A stretch of 64,000 nucleotides of DNA from G963665185 sp963665185. Its GTDB lineage: Bacteria; Desulfobacterota; Desulfovibrionia; Desulfovibrionales; Desulfovibrionaceae. Both the position numbers and the translations under genes were made by a program. The notes under the pieces were generated by a model. The model did no database searches, was not told the origin of the DNA, and saw nothing but the letters and a program-made list of their open reading frames with translations. Shown here in pieces: positions 8,424 to 15,743 of the stretch. Every line of letters begins with the position of its first letter. The stretch's first letter is position 1. The DNA lies in NCBI GenBank assembly GCA_963665185.2, contig CAXXPO010000009.1, forward strand, positions 62,001 through 126,000, read 5' to 3'.

Positions 8424-9467
8424 TTATTTGCAAGCGTCCAGCATTCGTTGCAGGGCCAGCCGGGCCGGTTCGCGAATGGAGTCATCCACGCGAATGTCCT
8501 GTCGGGTAGCGGACTCGTCCTGCAACCTGTTGAGTGTTGTGAACAGTTTTTTATCCGTGGTTTTTGCCATGTTGGAACATTGGCAGCGAGCCAGGGGGAT
8601 TATTCTTTTTTCCGGTGCAAAGCGAGCTGCTAGACGGTCAACGAGGCTGATTTCAGTACCCACGACAATGGTTGTGCCCGCCGCAGCCTCTTCCACGAAA
8701 TTGATGATGCGCGAGGTTGAGCCTGCGGCGTCGGCCATTCCCACAACGTCTGGTGTGCACTCCGGGTGCACAATAACCTGGGCTCCTGGGTGTTCCTGAC
8801 GTATCCTGGTGATATGATCCGCCTTGAAAAGATGGTGCACGGCACAGCACCCCGGCCAAAGCAGCAAACGCGCACGTGTGGCTGCTTCCGGGGAAACAAG
8901 TGCTCCTCCACGGCGAATGTTTATGATCGTGCGTTGATCATTCGGGATGTTCAGGGTATCCGCCGTGTTTTGGGCCAGGTTTTTGTCCGGAAGAAAGAGG
9001 ATTCCATCGCCTTGCTCCAATGCCCATCGCATCATGGTGGGTGCATTGGCCGATGTACAGACCGAACCGCCGAAATCTCCGCATACGGCTTTGACCGCTG
9101 CCGACGAGTTCACATAGGCCAGCGGGATGATTTTATGTCCCAGGCTGTTGAGGTGCTGCAGGGCGGTTCTGACAAGGTTTGCGGGGGCCATGTTGGCCAT
9201 GACGCAACCGGCGCCGGAATCGGGCAGGAATACACGTTGTCCCGGAGCGGCCAGTATGGCGGCGGATTCGGCCATGAAGTGGACACCGCAGAAAACAATG
9301 TCGCGGGCTTTTGTGGCCAGGGGGATTTTCCGGGCAAGTTCTAGAGAGTCCCCTGTGATGTCCGCATGTGCCACCACCGAGTCTTCCTGATAATGGTGGG
9401 CCAGAATAAGCAGGCTTTGGCCATGTTTTTTGCGCAGGGTTTCAATGCCTTGGGAAATGGAATGCAT
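8424..9467 (-). CDS. nadA: quinolinate synthase NadA
   Basis: [4Fe-4S] enzyme condensing iminoaspartate with dihydroxyacetone phosphate to quinolinate. 347 residues. LILAHHYQ near 21-28 is the substrate-site signature. The three expected cluster ligands are visible as Cys130 (VKAVCGD), Cys209 (WPGCCAVHH) and Cys296 (LARCQC). VHPEC near 234-238, PDVVGMADAAGSTSRI and the TEISLVDRL segment are also family motifs. It sits between nadC (41 bases upstream) and nadB (one base apart), so the three pathway steps are encoded together. Confidence 0.97.
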   Translation of the reverse strand: MHSISQGIETLRKKHGQSLLILAHHYQEDSVVAHADITGDSLELARKIPLATKARDIVFCGVHFMAESAAILAAPGQRVFLPDSGAGCVMANMAPANLVRTALQHLNSLGHKIIPLAYVNSSAAVKAVCGDFGGSVCTSANAPTMMRWALEQGDGILFLPDKNLAQNTADTLNIPNDQRTIINIRRGGALVSPEAATRARLLLWPGCCAVHHLFKADHITRIRQEHPGAQVIVHPECTPDVVGMADAAGSTSRIINFVEEAAAGTTIVVGTEISLVDRLAARFAPEKRIIPLARCQCSNMAKTTDKKLFTTLNRLQDESATRQDIRVDDSIREPARLALQRMLDACK

Positions 9468-9508
9468 TATGGGAAAATCCTCGCTGTTGAGCTTGGTAGA
9501 AAGGACTC

Positions 9509-10393
9509 TCAGCTATCAATGTCTAATGGTATGGTGCGCATGCTGAAATCACAGGATGGAGCCGAGTGGGTGATGCGTCCCACGGATACATAATCAGGCC
9601 CTATAGCACCAATGGAGGTTATTGTCTCCAGTGTTACCCCCCCGCTGACTTCTGTTTCGATACCGTCAGGTATGAGATCAAGCGCCTCGCGCAATCCAGA
9701 GAGGGAAAAGTTGTCCAGCATGATTCTGTCTGCCTTGGCAGCCACAGCCTCGCGTACTTCTTCCAAGGAACGGCACTCCACTTCCAGCGGTGGGCAGGGG
9801 GTGTAGGCGTTACGTAGACGCTCCATAGCCATGGTTATGGAGCCTGCCTGGTCGATGTGCGTGTCCTTGAGCATGAGCATTTCCCCAAGGTTCATCCGAT
9901 GGTTGTGTCCACCGCCCATGCGCACGGAGTATTTTTCCAGATGCCGCAGGCCGGGCAGAGTTTTGCGTGTGTCCAGAAGGCGGGTGCGGCTGCCTTGCAA
10001 GGCTTTTGTGTATTCGGAAGTCAGCGTGGCGATACCGGAGAGATGACAGAGAAAGTTCAGGATGATGCGTTCGGCCTTGAGCAGAACGTAAGGAGTTCCG
10101 CACAACAGAGCCACGCGGATGTCCGGGGCGACAGGTTGTCCGTCCGCGCATTCGAATTCCACTTCCCATTCTCCGCTTGGAGCGCATTCGTGCAAAATCA
10201 TCGGAATAAGGGGGAGGCCTGCCACTATGCCGTATTGTTTGGCGATAATCTGGGCACGCATGGATTTTTCTTTTCCGAACAGGGGAATGCTGGTCAGATC
10301 AGGTCCGTCTTCGGCCAGGGCGCAACGAATGGACTGAAGCAAGTTTTCTCTGCGTGCGCCAATGAAAAATGTATCGAAATGCGTTTGTGACAT
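9509..10393 (-). CDS. nadC: nicotinate-nucleotide pyrophosphorylase (quinolinate phosphoribosyltransferase) NadC
   Basis: Converts quinolinate and PRPP to nicotinate mononucleotide, third step of NAD synthesis. 294 residues, family-typical. AEDGPDLTS near 28, NFLCHLSGIATLT, the substrate-binding stretch RTRLLDTRKTLPGLR and the phosphate-binding GGGHNHRMNL are recognisable, as are DRIMLDNFS and EVSGGVTLE near the C-terminus. First gene of nadCAB, divergent from mgtE. The start has no clear Shine-Dalgarno, but no better in-frame start is visible. Confidence 0.97.
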   Translation of the reverse strand: MSQTHFDTFFIGARRENLLQSIRCALAEDGPDLTSIPLFGKEKSMRAQIIAKQYGIVAGLPLIPMILHECAPSGEWEVEFECADGQPVAPDIRVALLCGTPYVLLKAERIILNFLCHLSGIATLTSEYTKALQGSRTRLLDTRKTLPGLRHLEKYSVRMGGGHNHRMNLGEMLMLKDTHIDQAGSITMAMERLRNAYTPCPPLEVECRSLEEVREAVAAKADRIMLDNFSLSGLREALDLIPDGIETEVSGGVTLETITSIGAIGPDYVSVGRITHSAPSCDFSMRTIPLDIDS

Positions 10394-10424
10394 GGGGCAG
10401 GTAGAGTGCTATAAGTTGCTGGAA

Positions 10425-10439
10425 CGAATCGATCATTCG
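10425..10439. promoter_or_regulatory. inverted repeat between nadC and mgtE (possible operator)
   Basis: CGAAT-5-ATTCG inverted repeat 32 bases upstream of nadC. Position suits an operator of the nad operon, but I do not recognise it as a known NAD-repressor box. Confidence 0.25.
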
Positions 10440-10584
10440 CCCAGAATGATTCAAGTCTGATTTTTAGCAGCCTCTTTGGGACTATGCAATACAGTGCTTT
10501 TCGTCAAGGGCGCATGGGTGTGAAGTCATCTGGACCTTCAATTCTTTTGACCTGAACAATGATTTGAGCTACCAACCAGCCGCA

Positions 10585-11970
10585 ATGAGTGAAAAAAGCA
10601 AACTGATCCCTTCGTCCGAGCATGAGGCTCTCAAGCATCAGAACGAAATTGTGCCTGGTATGGAAGAGTATTCTCAAAATCCTTTGCACGAGCATACGAT
10701 TGAAGAACAGCATCCTGCCGACACGGCAGACAGGCTGGAAAGTCTGCCGTTTGACGAGCAGGTCGACCTTATCCGTTCCCTGGACATCCGAGATGCTGCA
10801 GAATCCATTGCGGAGATGGAGAAGCACGACCGTATCGAGTTGTTGCAACAGCTTGAACCCGACAAGGCGGCCCAGCTCATTGAAGAAATGTCTCCGGACG
10901 ATGCCGCCGACGTTCTTGAAGAAGTCGGGGAGGAATACGCCCAGGCCTTACTGCGACGTGTTAATGACGAAGACGCTGCCGAAATCGAACAGCTTCTGAA
11001 ATTTAATCCGGATACTGCGGGCGGTGTCATGAACACGGAAATAGTGGTCATGAACGACCGACTGACCGTGGACCAAGCCATTCGTCTTATCCGTGAGGAG
11101 ATTCGGGACAAGGAAATTCCTTACTACGCCTATATCGTGGATGAAGAGGATCATTTGTTGGGCGTTTTATCCATGCGGGACCTGCTGCTCAGCAAACCTG
11201 GAACCATGTTGGGAGCCCTTATTAAGAATCAGACGCTGGTGGCCGCCACATTCGACGTGGACCGGGAAGAAGTGGCTCACCTCATTCGTCGTTACAATTT
11301 TCTTGCCGTTCCGGTGGTCGATTACGAAGACAGGCTGTTAGGTGTTGTCACGCACGATGACGTCATCGACATCATTCACGAAGAAGCCACGGAAGACATG
11401 CAGCGGATGGTTGGTGCTGGCTCGGACGAAACCGTTGATTCGCCCTGGACCTACTCCATTTCCAAGCGATTGCCCTGGCTGATCGTAAACATGCTCAATT
11501 CGGCCGTGGCGGCTTGGGTTGTCCATATGTTTGAAGGAAGCATTGCGGAAATGGCCATTCTGGCAGTCCTCATGCCCATGGTGGCGAATCAGGCCGGAAA
11601 TACGGGACAGCAGGCCCTGGCGGTCATGATCCGGCAGCTGGCCATGGATACTTTTGATCGTAAACGATCTTGGATTGCGGTGTTGCGTGAGATGAAAATC
11701 GGTCTGGTCAATGGCCTTCTCATTTCACTGTTGGCTTTTGGGGCAGTTTTTGTTCTTACCGGCAAGCCCGCCCTGGCCGGGGTGATGGCCTTTGCTTTAT
11801 ATTTCGATATGCTGTTGGGATCGTTTGCCGGAGCGTCGATTCCCTTGTTACTCAAAGAATTGGGTAAGGATCCGGCCCAGGCTTCCAGTATTTTTTTGAC
11901 TACTCTGACAGACAGTTTCGGTTTTTTTTGTTTGTTGGGATTGGCCAACCTGTACTTGCTGGGAAGTTGA
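10585..11970 (+). CDS. mgtE: magnesium transporter MgtE
   Basis: Mg2+-gated Mg2+ channel of the inner membrane. 461 residues from the ATG at 10585; a TTG seven codons upstream (10564) is a weaker alternative and neither has a good Shine-Dalgarno. Domains in order: N-terminal acidic helical MgtE_N domain (repeats such as MSPDDAADVLEEV), two CBS domains (about 170-290), a long connecting helix, then five membrane helices. PMVANQAGNTGQQ lies in the conserved pore region. Loss of Mg2+ from the N/CBS domains opens the pore in characterised members. Monocistronic with its own terminator. Confidence 0.96.
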   Translation: MSEKSKLIPSSEHEALKHQNEIVPGMEEYSQNPLHEHTIEEQHPADTADRLESLPFDEQVDLIRSLDIRDAAESIAEMEKHDRIELLQQLEPDKAAQLIEEMSPDDAADVLEEVGEEYAQALLRRVNDEDAAEIEQLLKFNPDTAGGVMNTEIVVMNDRLTVDQAIRLIREEIRDKEIPYYAYIVDEEDHLLGVLSMRDLLLSKPGTMLGALIKNQTLVAATFDVDREEVAHLIRRYNFLAVPVVDYEDRLLGVVTHDDVIDIIHEEATEDMQRMVGAGSDETVDSPWTYSISKRLPWLIVNMLNSAVAAWVVHMFEGSIAEMAILAVLMPMVANQAGNTGQQALAVMIRQLAMDTFDRKRSWIAVLREMKIGLVNGLLISLLAFGAVFVLTGKPALAGVMAFALYFDMLLGSFAGASIPLLLKELGKDPAQASSIFLTTLTDSFGFFCLLGLANLYLLGS

Positions 11971-11990
11971 CAAAAAACGGTTTGTTTTTG

Positions 11991-12038
11991 GCCAGACGCA
12001 AAAAGGCCGCATGATGATGCGGCCTTTTTGCGTCTGGC
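11991..12038 (+). terminator. long bidirectional terminator between mgtE and cheZ
   Basis: Perfect 22-bp stem (11991-12012 with 12017-12038) with a GATG loop. The inner A5-GGCCGC / GCGGCC-T5 arrangement works in both directions, serving mgtE on plus and the ileS-to-cheZ block on minus. Confidence 0.88.
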
Positions 12039-12087
12039 TTGTGGCAATGGTAGGGGAAAGGCTACAATCCATTTGGGATGAAAGCGG

Positions 12088-12852
12088 CTAATCCATTCCC
12101 AGTTGGGCCAGCAGGTCGTCCACATCTGCCTGACGTGAGTCTGTTTGCGGTCCTTTGAGTTCGGAAACGGCTTGCACTGTCTCGGCTTCGAGCTGTGTAA
12201 GGTCTTTGTCCGGATCTTTTTCCTTGGCTTTGATTTTAAGCCCAGTGGACATGAAGAGATCAAACGTGATGGCTTCGACTTTCTTTAGAGCCGTAATGAT
12301 CTTTTTGATTCTTTGCCCCGTGAGATCCTGAAAGCTCAGCGTCGTCATAATCTGCATGAGATCCTGATTGAGGGCGTTGTTCGATTCGATGAGGGAGTTT
12401 ATTGCTTCGGGGCTGGCATTTCCTGCTCGCAACTCCTGGAGCTGCATGGATGCGTCCATTTGCAGCTCCATATGCTTTTCCACAATCTCCATGATGTCCA
12501 CAGTGGCTTTTTCCGTGGTCTGAAGAATCTGGTCCAGTTGGTCCGAGGCTTCGGTAAAGAGTTCGCCGGTCTTTTCCTGGGACACATCCATTCCCGAGGA
12601 CGATACGGGGACTGCGGTACCATTGGGGGTATCGCTTCCCTTGGCATTGGATATTTCCTGGTAGATGTTTTTTAGGCCGTTCTGTAGATCCGCATTGATG
12701 TTGCGGAAAAATTCGCCTTCCACCAGGGCCCTGGAAATGTTGCGCTGAATTTCCGTTTCAACAGTACGTGCTATGGATTCGCGCAGGTCGGAGACAACAC
12801 GATCAGAAACTTTATCCAAAAGTTTGGTCACCATTTCTTCGTTGGAAGACAT
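12088..12852 (-). CDS. cheZ: CheZ-family protein phosphatase (chemotaxis)
   Basis: Predicted CheY-P phosphatase that ends chemotaxis signalling. 254 residues from the ATG with GAGAGGGG upstream; an upstream extension of 13 codons lacks support. Long helical protein. FQDLTGQRIKKI at 174-185 is the CheZ active-site motif, with the catalytic Asp at 176 and Gln at 180. The C-terminal tail DVDDLLAQLGMD (243-254) matches the CheY-binding amphipathic helix tethered by an acidic Gln-rich linker. It is away from any visible che operon, at the end of the ileS block next to a PilZ gene, suggesting a motility output linked to c-di-GMP. Confidence 0.88.
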   Translation of the reverse strand: MSSNEEMVTKLLDKVSDRVVSDLRESIARTVETEIQRNISRALVEGEFFRNINADLQNGLKNIYQEISNAKGSDTPNGTAVPVSSSGMDVSQEKTGELFTEASDQLDQILQTTEKATVDIMEIVEKHMELQMDASMQLQELRAGNASPEAINSLIESNNALNQDLMQIMTTLSFQDLTGQRIKKIITALKKVEAITFDLFMSTGLKIKAKEKDPDKDLTQLEAETVQAVSELKGPQTDSRQADVDDLLAQLGMD

Positions 12853-13017
12853 TATTTCCCCTCTCTGAGAAATTGATAAAAAAGTAACCACGGCAATATT
12901 TCAAGGGTAGCAGGGGACATGGCATTAGACAAGCCGACCGTAACATCTTCGAAAAAATGAAGGAGAAAAGGTGTCTTGACTTGAGTATATCCCTTGGATC
13001 CAGAGCGGTAGAAATCG

Positions 13018-13551
13018 TTAGGTCCATTTTTGCTCGCGAATTCTGGCACGCTGTTCCTGGAAAACGAATTGGACCACGGTTTCCAGATCTGCATCACGAA
13101 TCGTCGTAAAGTCCAGCCCATACAAAGTTTCATCGGAAGCGGTTTCTTCAACGCGGGTGATGCGGCCTATCGCCCCGGCCATGCGCAAGGGCATGCGGCT
13201 GAGCATCATGACGATTTCCACGTGCTGCTCCGGCTCAATGTCCGTCGAAGACATAAAACGCATTCCAGCTCCACTGATTTCGACGACTTCTGCTTCCACG
13301 GGAAAGTCCTCCAGCAGGTTTTCCTGGGAAAACATGCTGATGATCATGTCCAGCTTGTCGTTAATGGCTCCCAGAAACTCGGCCAAAGCGTTGGGGACAT
13401 TGGCTTGCTTGAGGGCCTCTAAGTCGGGAGAAGATGCATAGCAGCCAGGACATCCGGTAAAGGAAGGCAGACTGGTCGCATCCTTGACTGGACGGATGTA
13501 GGCCTTGAAATTGGTCCCCACCCTGGAAAAGGAGCGCTTTTCGTCGGACAT
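13018..13551 (-). CDS. PilZ-domain protein with inserted helical segment
   Basis: Probable c-di-GMP receptor. 177 residues starting at the ATG preceded by GGAGAGG; a longer frame adds 25 unsupported codons. The N-terminal RSFSR (6-10) fits the RxxxR half of the c-di-GMP site and EISGAG (91-96) the second half, with Glu replacing the usual Asp/Asn. About 80 residues separate the two halves, much more than usual, and contain a CPGC pair (34-37) and a helical stretch (about 54-75). The C-terminal half is a beta-barrel-like PilZ core. Neighbours cheZ and a ferredoxin-like gene are in the same orientation. Target unknown. Confidence 0.8.
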   Translation of the reverse strand: MSDEKRSFSRVGTNFKAYIRPVKDATSLPSFTGCPGCYASSPDLEALKQANVPNALAEFLGAINDKLDMIISMFSQENLLEDFPVEAEVVEISGAGMRFMSSTDIEPEQHVEIVMMLSRMPLRMAGAIGRITRVEETASDETLYGLDFTTIRDADLETVVQFVFQEQRARIREQKWT

Positions 13552-13565
13552 GGCCTCTCCATTTG

Positions 13566-14006
13566 TTATAAAATACCGTTTTCGAGGTCGATCTCCATGG
13601 CCTTGACAGGGCAGACCTTGACGCACATGCCACAGCCTGAACAGGTATCAGGGTCGAATTCGATACGTCGGGTGGTTTCATCCAATTGGAGCGATTTGGT
13701 GGGACAGAGCGAGGTGCATACGCCGCAATGGATGCAGGCCTCTTCCGTGCGTGATACTTTCTGGGAAACAGGAGTGACCGTGATGCCACGGGACTTCAGA
13801 TATTCCACTCCCATTTTATAGTTGGCTTCCAGTCCGGTTATTTCAAGCGTCATGAAGCCTTCCTGGCGTGGAGTGATGTGTGCCTTGAGAATATTGAATA
13901 CGAGATCATATTTTCTGGTCAGATCGCAGACAACAGGGTGCTTGGAAATGTCGTATGGAAACGACAGGTATACCATTTTTTTGAAGCTTTTCACCATTTC
14001 GCTCAT
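13566..14006 (-). CDS. NIL-domain ferredoxin-like protein, two [4Fe-4S] clusters
   Basis: 146 residues. The N-terminal ~80 residues (FPYDISKHPVVCDLTRKYDL, then ITPRQEGFMTLEITG) form a NIL domain, a small ligand-binding fold first seen beside methionine transporters. The C-terminal half has two CxxCxxCxxxCP sets: Cys91/94/97/101 and Cys122/125/128/132, giving two [4Fe-4S] clusters. Such NIL-ferredoxins occur in anaerobes and are linked in some genomes to a DUF39 homocysteine-forming system; no DUF39 gene is nearby here, so that role is an inference only. Probably cytoplasmic electron carrier or metabolic partner. Fourteen bases separate it from the PilZ gene. Confidence 0.88.
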   Translation of the reverse strand: MSEMVKSFKKMVYLSFPYDISKHPVVCDLTRKYDLVFNILKAHITPRQEGFMTLEITGLEANYKMGVEYLKSRGITVTPVSQKVSRTEEACIHCGVCTSLCPTKSLQLDETTRRIEFDPDTCSGCGMCVKVCPVKAMEIDLENGIL

Positions 14007-14065
14007 GTTATTCCTCCCCGGCCACGGTGGGCGTAGTACCGGCTCGTAAGTGATGCAAAAAAACG

Positions 14066-14977
14066 TTACATGTCCTTGAGCAGAGTTGCTGCCCGTTTTC
14101 CTTCCGGAGAATTCGGGAATTTTTGGACAAGGTCCTGCAATATGAGTTTGCCTGCCTTTTTCTTTCCCAGACGAGTGAAGGAAATTCCCTGCTTGAGAAG
14201 GGCTGGAGCGTATTTTGTACTTTTCTTATATTTTTCAATAACTTCCTGGTAGGAAAGGACGGCCCTGGCGTAATCCTGAGTTTGGTAGAAGCACTCTCCC
14301 TGCCAGAATATCGCATTGGAGGCGAGGGCATGTTTGGGATATTCGCGGACAACGTCCGCCCACAATGCCTGTGCCTTGCCGTACTCCCTTTGGCGGAAAA
14401 AATTCATGGCCTGATCGTACAAGGCCTTGGCAGGGTCCCCAGGAGTCTTGTCGTTGGCCTGCTTTGCCGTGGACAATCTTTCTGCTACTTGTCCGACCTT
14501 GTCGTCGCTTTCTGCGAGCGCAACCGAATGGCCCTGAACAGCGGGGGCGGGACCGATTTCCAAGGCCAATTGGCTTTCCAATGCCATCCGCATGGCGGTG
14601 AGAGAACCGGATATCTCCTGTAGAGCTATTGTGGCGTTGTCTTCAAAATCAGAGAATTGTTTTGTTTTAATTGTCGCAGCATCAATTTCTCCCTGTAACG
14701 TCGCCAGCCGGATTTTTATCTGCTCGATTTCCGCCCACAGGTTGGCCTGGGTGGAGCGCATGGGGGTGTTGGATGTTTCGATGGTTTTTTTCAGCTCGCC
14801 TTCCGTTGAGGACATCTCCTGGCTCAATTGGGCCACCTGCTGCGAAAGCTGGCGCTGATTTCTTTCCTGGATTGCCACCTGGTCCTGTAAAGCCAGATAG
14901 TCCTCCCTCGAAACAACGCAACCTTGCAACATCAGGGCGACCAAAGCCACGAAAAGGACTACGCGAGTATATTTCAT
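14066..14977 (-). CDS. YbgF/CpoB-like TPR lipoprotein
   Basis: Periplasmic or membrane-anchored lipoprotein. 303 residues from the ATG with GAGGGAG upstream (longer frame rejected). Signal peptide with lipobox LQGC, Cys20. A coiled-coil stretch rich in Gln/Glu follows (about 25-110), then a linker, then C-terminal TPR repeats (from about 180) with KALYDQAMNFFRQREYGKA and AIFWQGECFYQTQDYARAV, the CpoB arrangement. CpoB coordinates outer-membrane constriction with peptidoglycan synthesis together with Tol-Pal; tol genes are not in this window. Its start overlaps the upstream PLDc_N gene by four bases (ATGA). Confidence 0.85.
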   Translation of the reverse strand: MKYTRVVLFVALVALMLQGCVVSREDYLALQDQVAIQERNQRQLSQQVAQLSQEMSSTEGELKKTIETSNTPMRSTQANLWAEIEQIKIRLATLQGEIDAATIKTKQFSDFEDNATIALQEISGSLTAMRMALESQLALEIGPAPAVQGHSVALAESDDKVGQVAERLSTAKQANDKTPGDPAKALYDQAMNFFRQREYGKAQALWADVVREYPKHALASNAIFWQGECFYQTQDYARAVLSYQEVIEKYKKSTKYAPALLKQGISFTRLGKKKAGKLILQDLVQKFPNSPEGKRAATLLKDM

Positions 14978-15192
14978 GTTTTTTTTCTCCCTCGTTTTCT
15001 GCCTATAAGTATGTAAAGCAGGCAGCCGAGAAAAGGAATCAGGACCGACACTTGGAGCCAAAAAAATTTTTCGTTTCCCGAGGTGAATTCGCGGCTGTAG
15101 GCGTCACGAATGGACCACCAGCTCAACAGAACAAAGAGACCGGCGACCAGAAGCAGGGTGATGAAAGTCGTAGAGTTCAGGGCAAAATTCAT
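14974..15192 (-). CDS. small PLDc_N-domain membrane protein
   Basis: 72 residues with two membrane helices (about 10-28 and 46-64). The pattern WWSIRDAYSREF between helices, then LQVSVLIPFLGCLLYILIGRKRG, matches the PLDc_N (phospholipase D-nuclease N-terminal) family, which despite its name usually occurs as tiny stand-alone membrane proteins of unknown role. Start codon overlaps the lspA stop (TAATG), and its own stop overlaps the next gene, so it is tightly coupled in the ileS-lspA operon. Confidence 0.85.
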   Translation of the reverse strand: MNFALNSTTFITLLLVAGLFVLLSWWSIRDAYSREFTSGNEKFFWLQVSVLIPFLGCLLYILIGRKRGRKKT

Positions 15193-15689
15193 TATATTTT
15201 TCCTTTTGCCTTGTTTTTTTCGTTACGTAAAAAGGCCAGAAAAAGCATGGCTGCGCCCAAACAAATGGCCATATCCGCCACGTTGAACGCAGGCCAGTGA
15301 ACTTGGCCCACATGAAAATCCAAAAAATCAACCACATAGTCCAAACGTACACGGTCGATGAAATTGCCAACAGCGCCGCCCGCAATGCAGGCCAAGGCGC
15401 CGAGTTGCAGCAGGTCGTTTTTGGGGGCGGTGCGGACCATGTATGTTACCACACCCAAAGCAAGCAGGGTGAAGCCCATAAAGAGGTAGAGCTGCCAGTT
15501 GGTTTCCGAATTATTGAGAAAACCGAAAGCCGCACCTCTGTTTGCCACATGCACCAGATTGAAAAAACCGGAGAATACCGGCTTTACCTGCCACAAGGTG
15601 AAATTTTCAAGAATCCACAGTTTGCTTGCCTGATCAAGCAGGACGATAAGTAAAGCGAATCCAGAAACATACCAGTAACGTTTGATCAT
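15192..15689 (-). CDS. lspA: lipoprotein signal peptidase LspA (signal peptidase II)
   Basis: Inner-membrane aspartic protease that cleaves signal peptides of diacylated prolipoproteins. 165 residues, four membrane helices. Catalytic dyad visible as Asp112 in GNFIDR and Asp139 in FNVAD, 27 residues apart as in the family; VANRGAAFGFL is another conserved block. Follows ileS, a very common pairing, with a hairpin in the 54-base gap. Two other genes of this operon region (the CpoB-like lipoprotein and its neighbours) would need it for maturation. Confidence 0.97.
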   Translation of the reverse strand: MIKRYWYVSGFALLIVLLDQASKLWILENFTLWQVKPVFSGFFNLVHVANRGAAFGFLNNSETNWQLYLFMGFTLLALGVVTYMVRTAPKNDLLQLGALACIAGGAVGNFIDRVRLDYVVDFLDFHVGQVHWPAFNVADMAICLGAAMLFLAFLRNEKNKAKGKI

Positions 15690-15700
15690 ATTTTTTCAAA

Positions 15701-15722
15701 GGGGAGGAGTTGTCTCCTCCCC
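15701..15722 (-). other. hairpin between ileS and lspA
   Basis: 9-bp perfect stem (15701-15709 with 15714-15722), 4-base loop. On the minus transcript it reads GGGGAGGAG-ACAA-CTCCTCCCC just before the lspA start, without a T run. It pairs off the only Shine-Dalgarno-like sequence near lspA, about 30 bases before the ATG. Confidence 0.5.
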
Positions 15723-15743
15723 GACAGTGAAAAGTTCTGTTGG

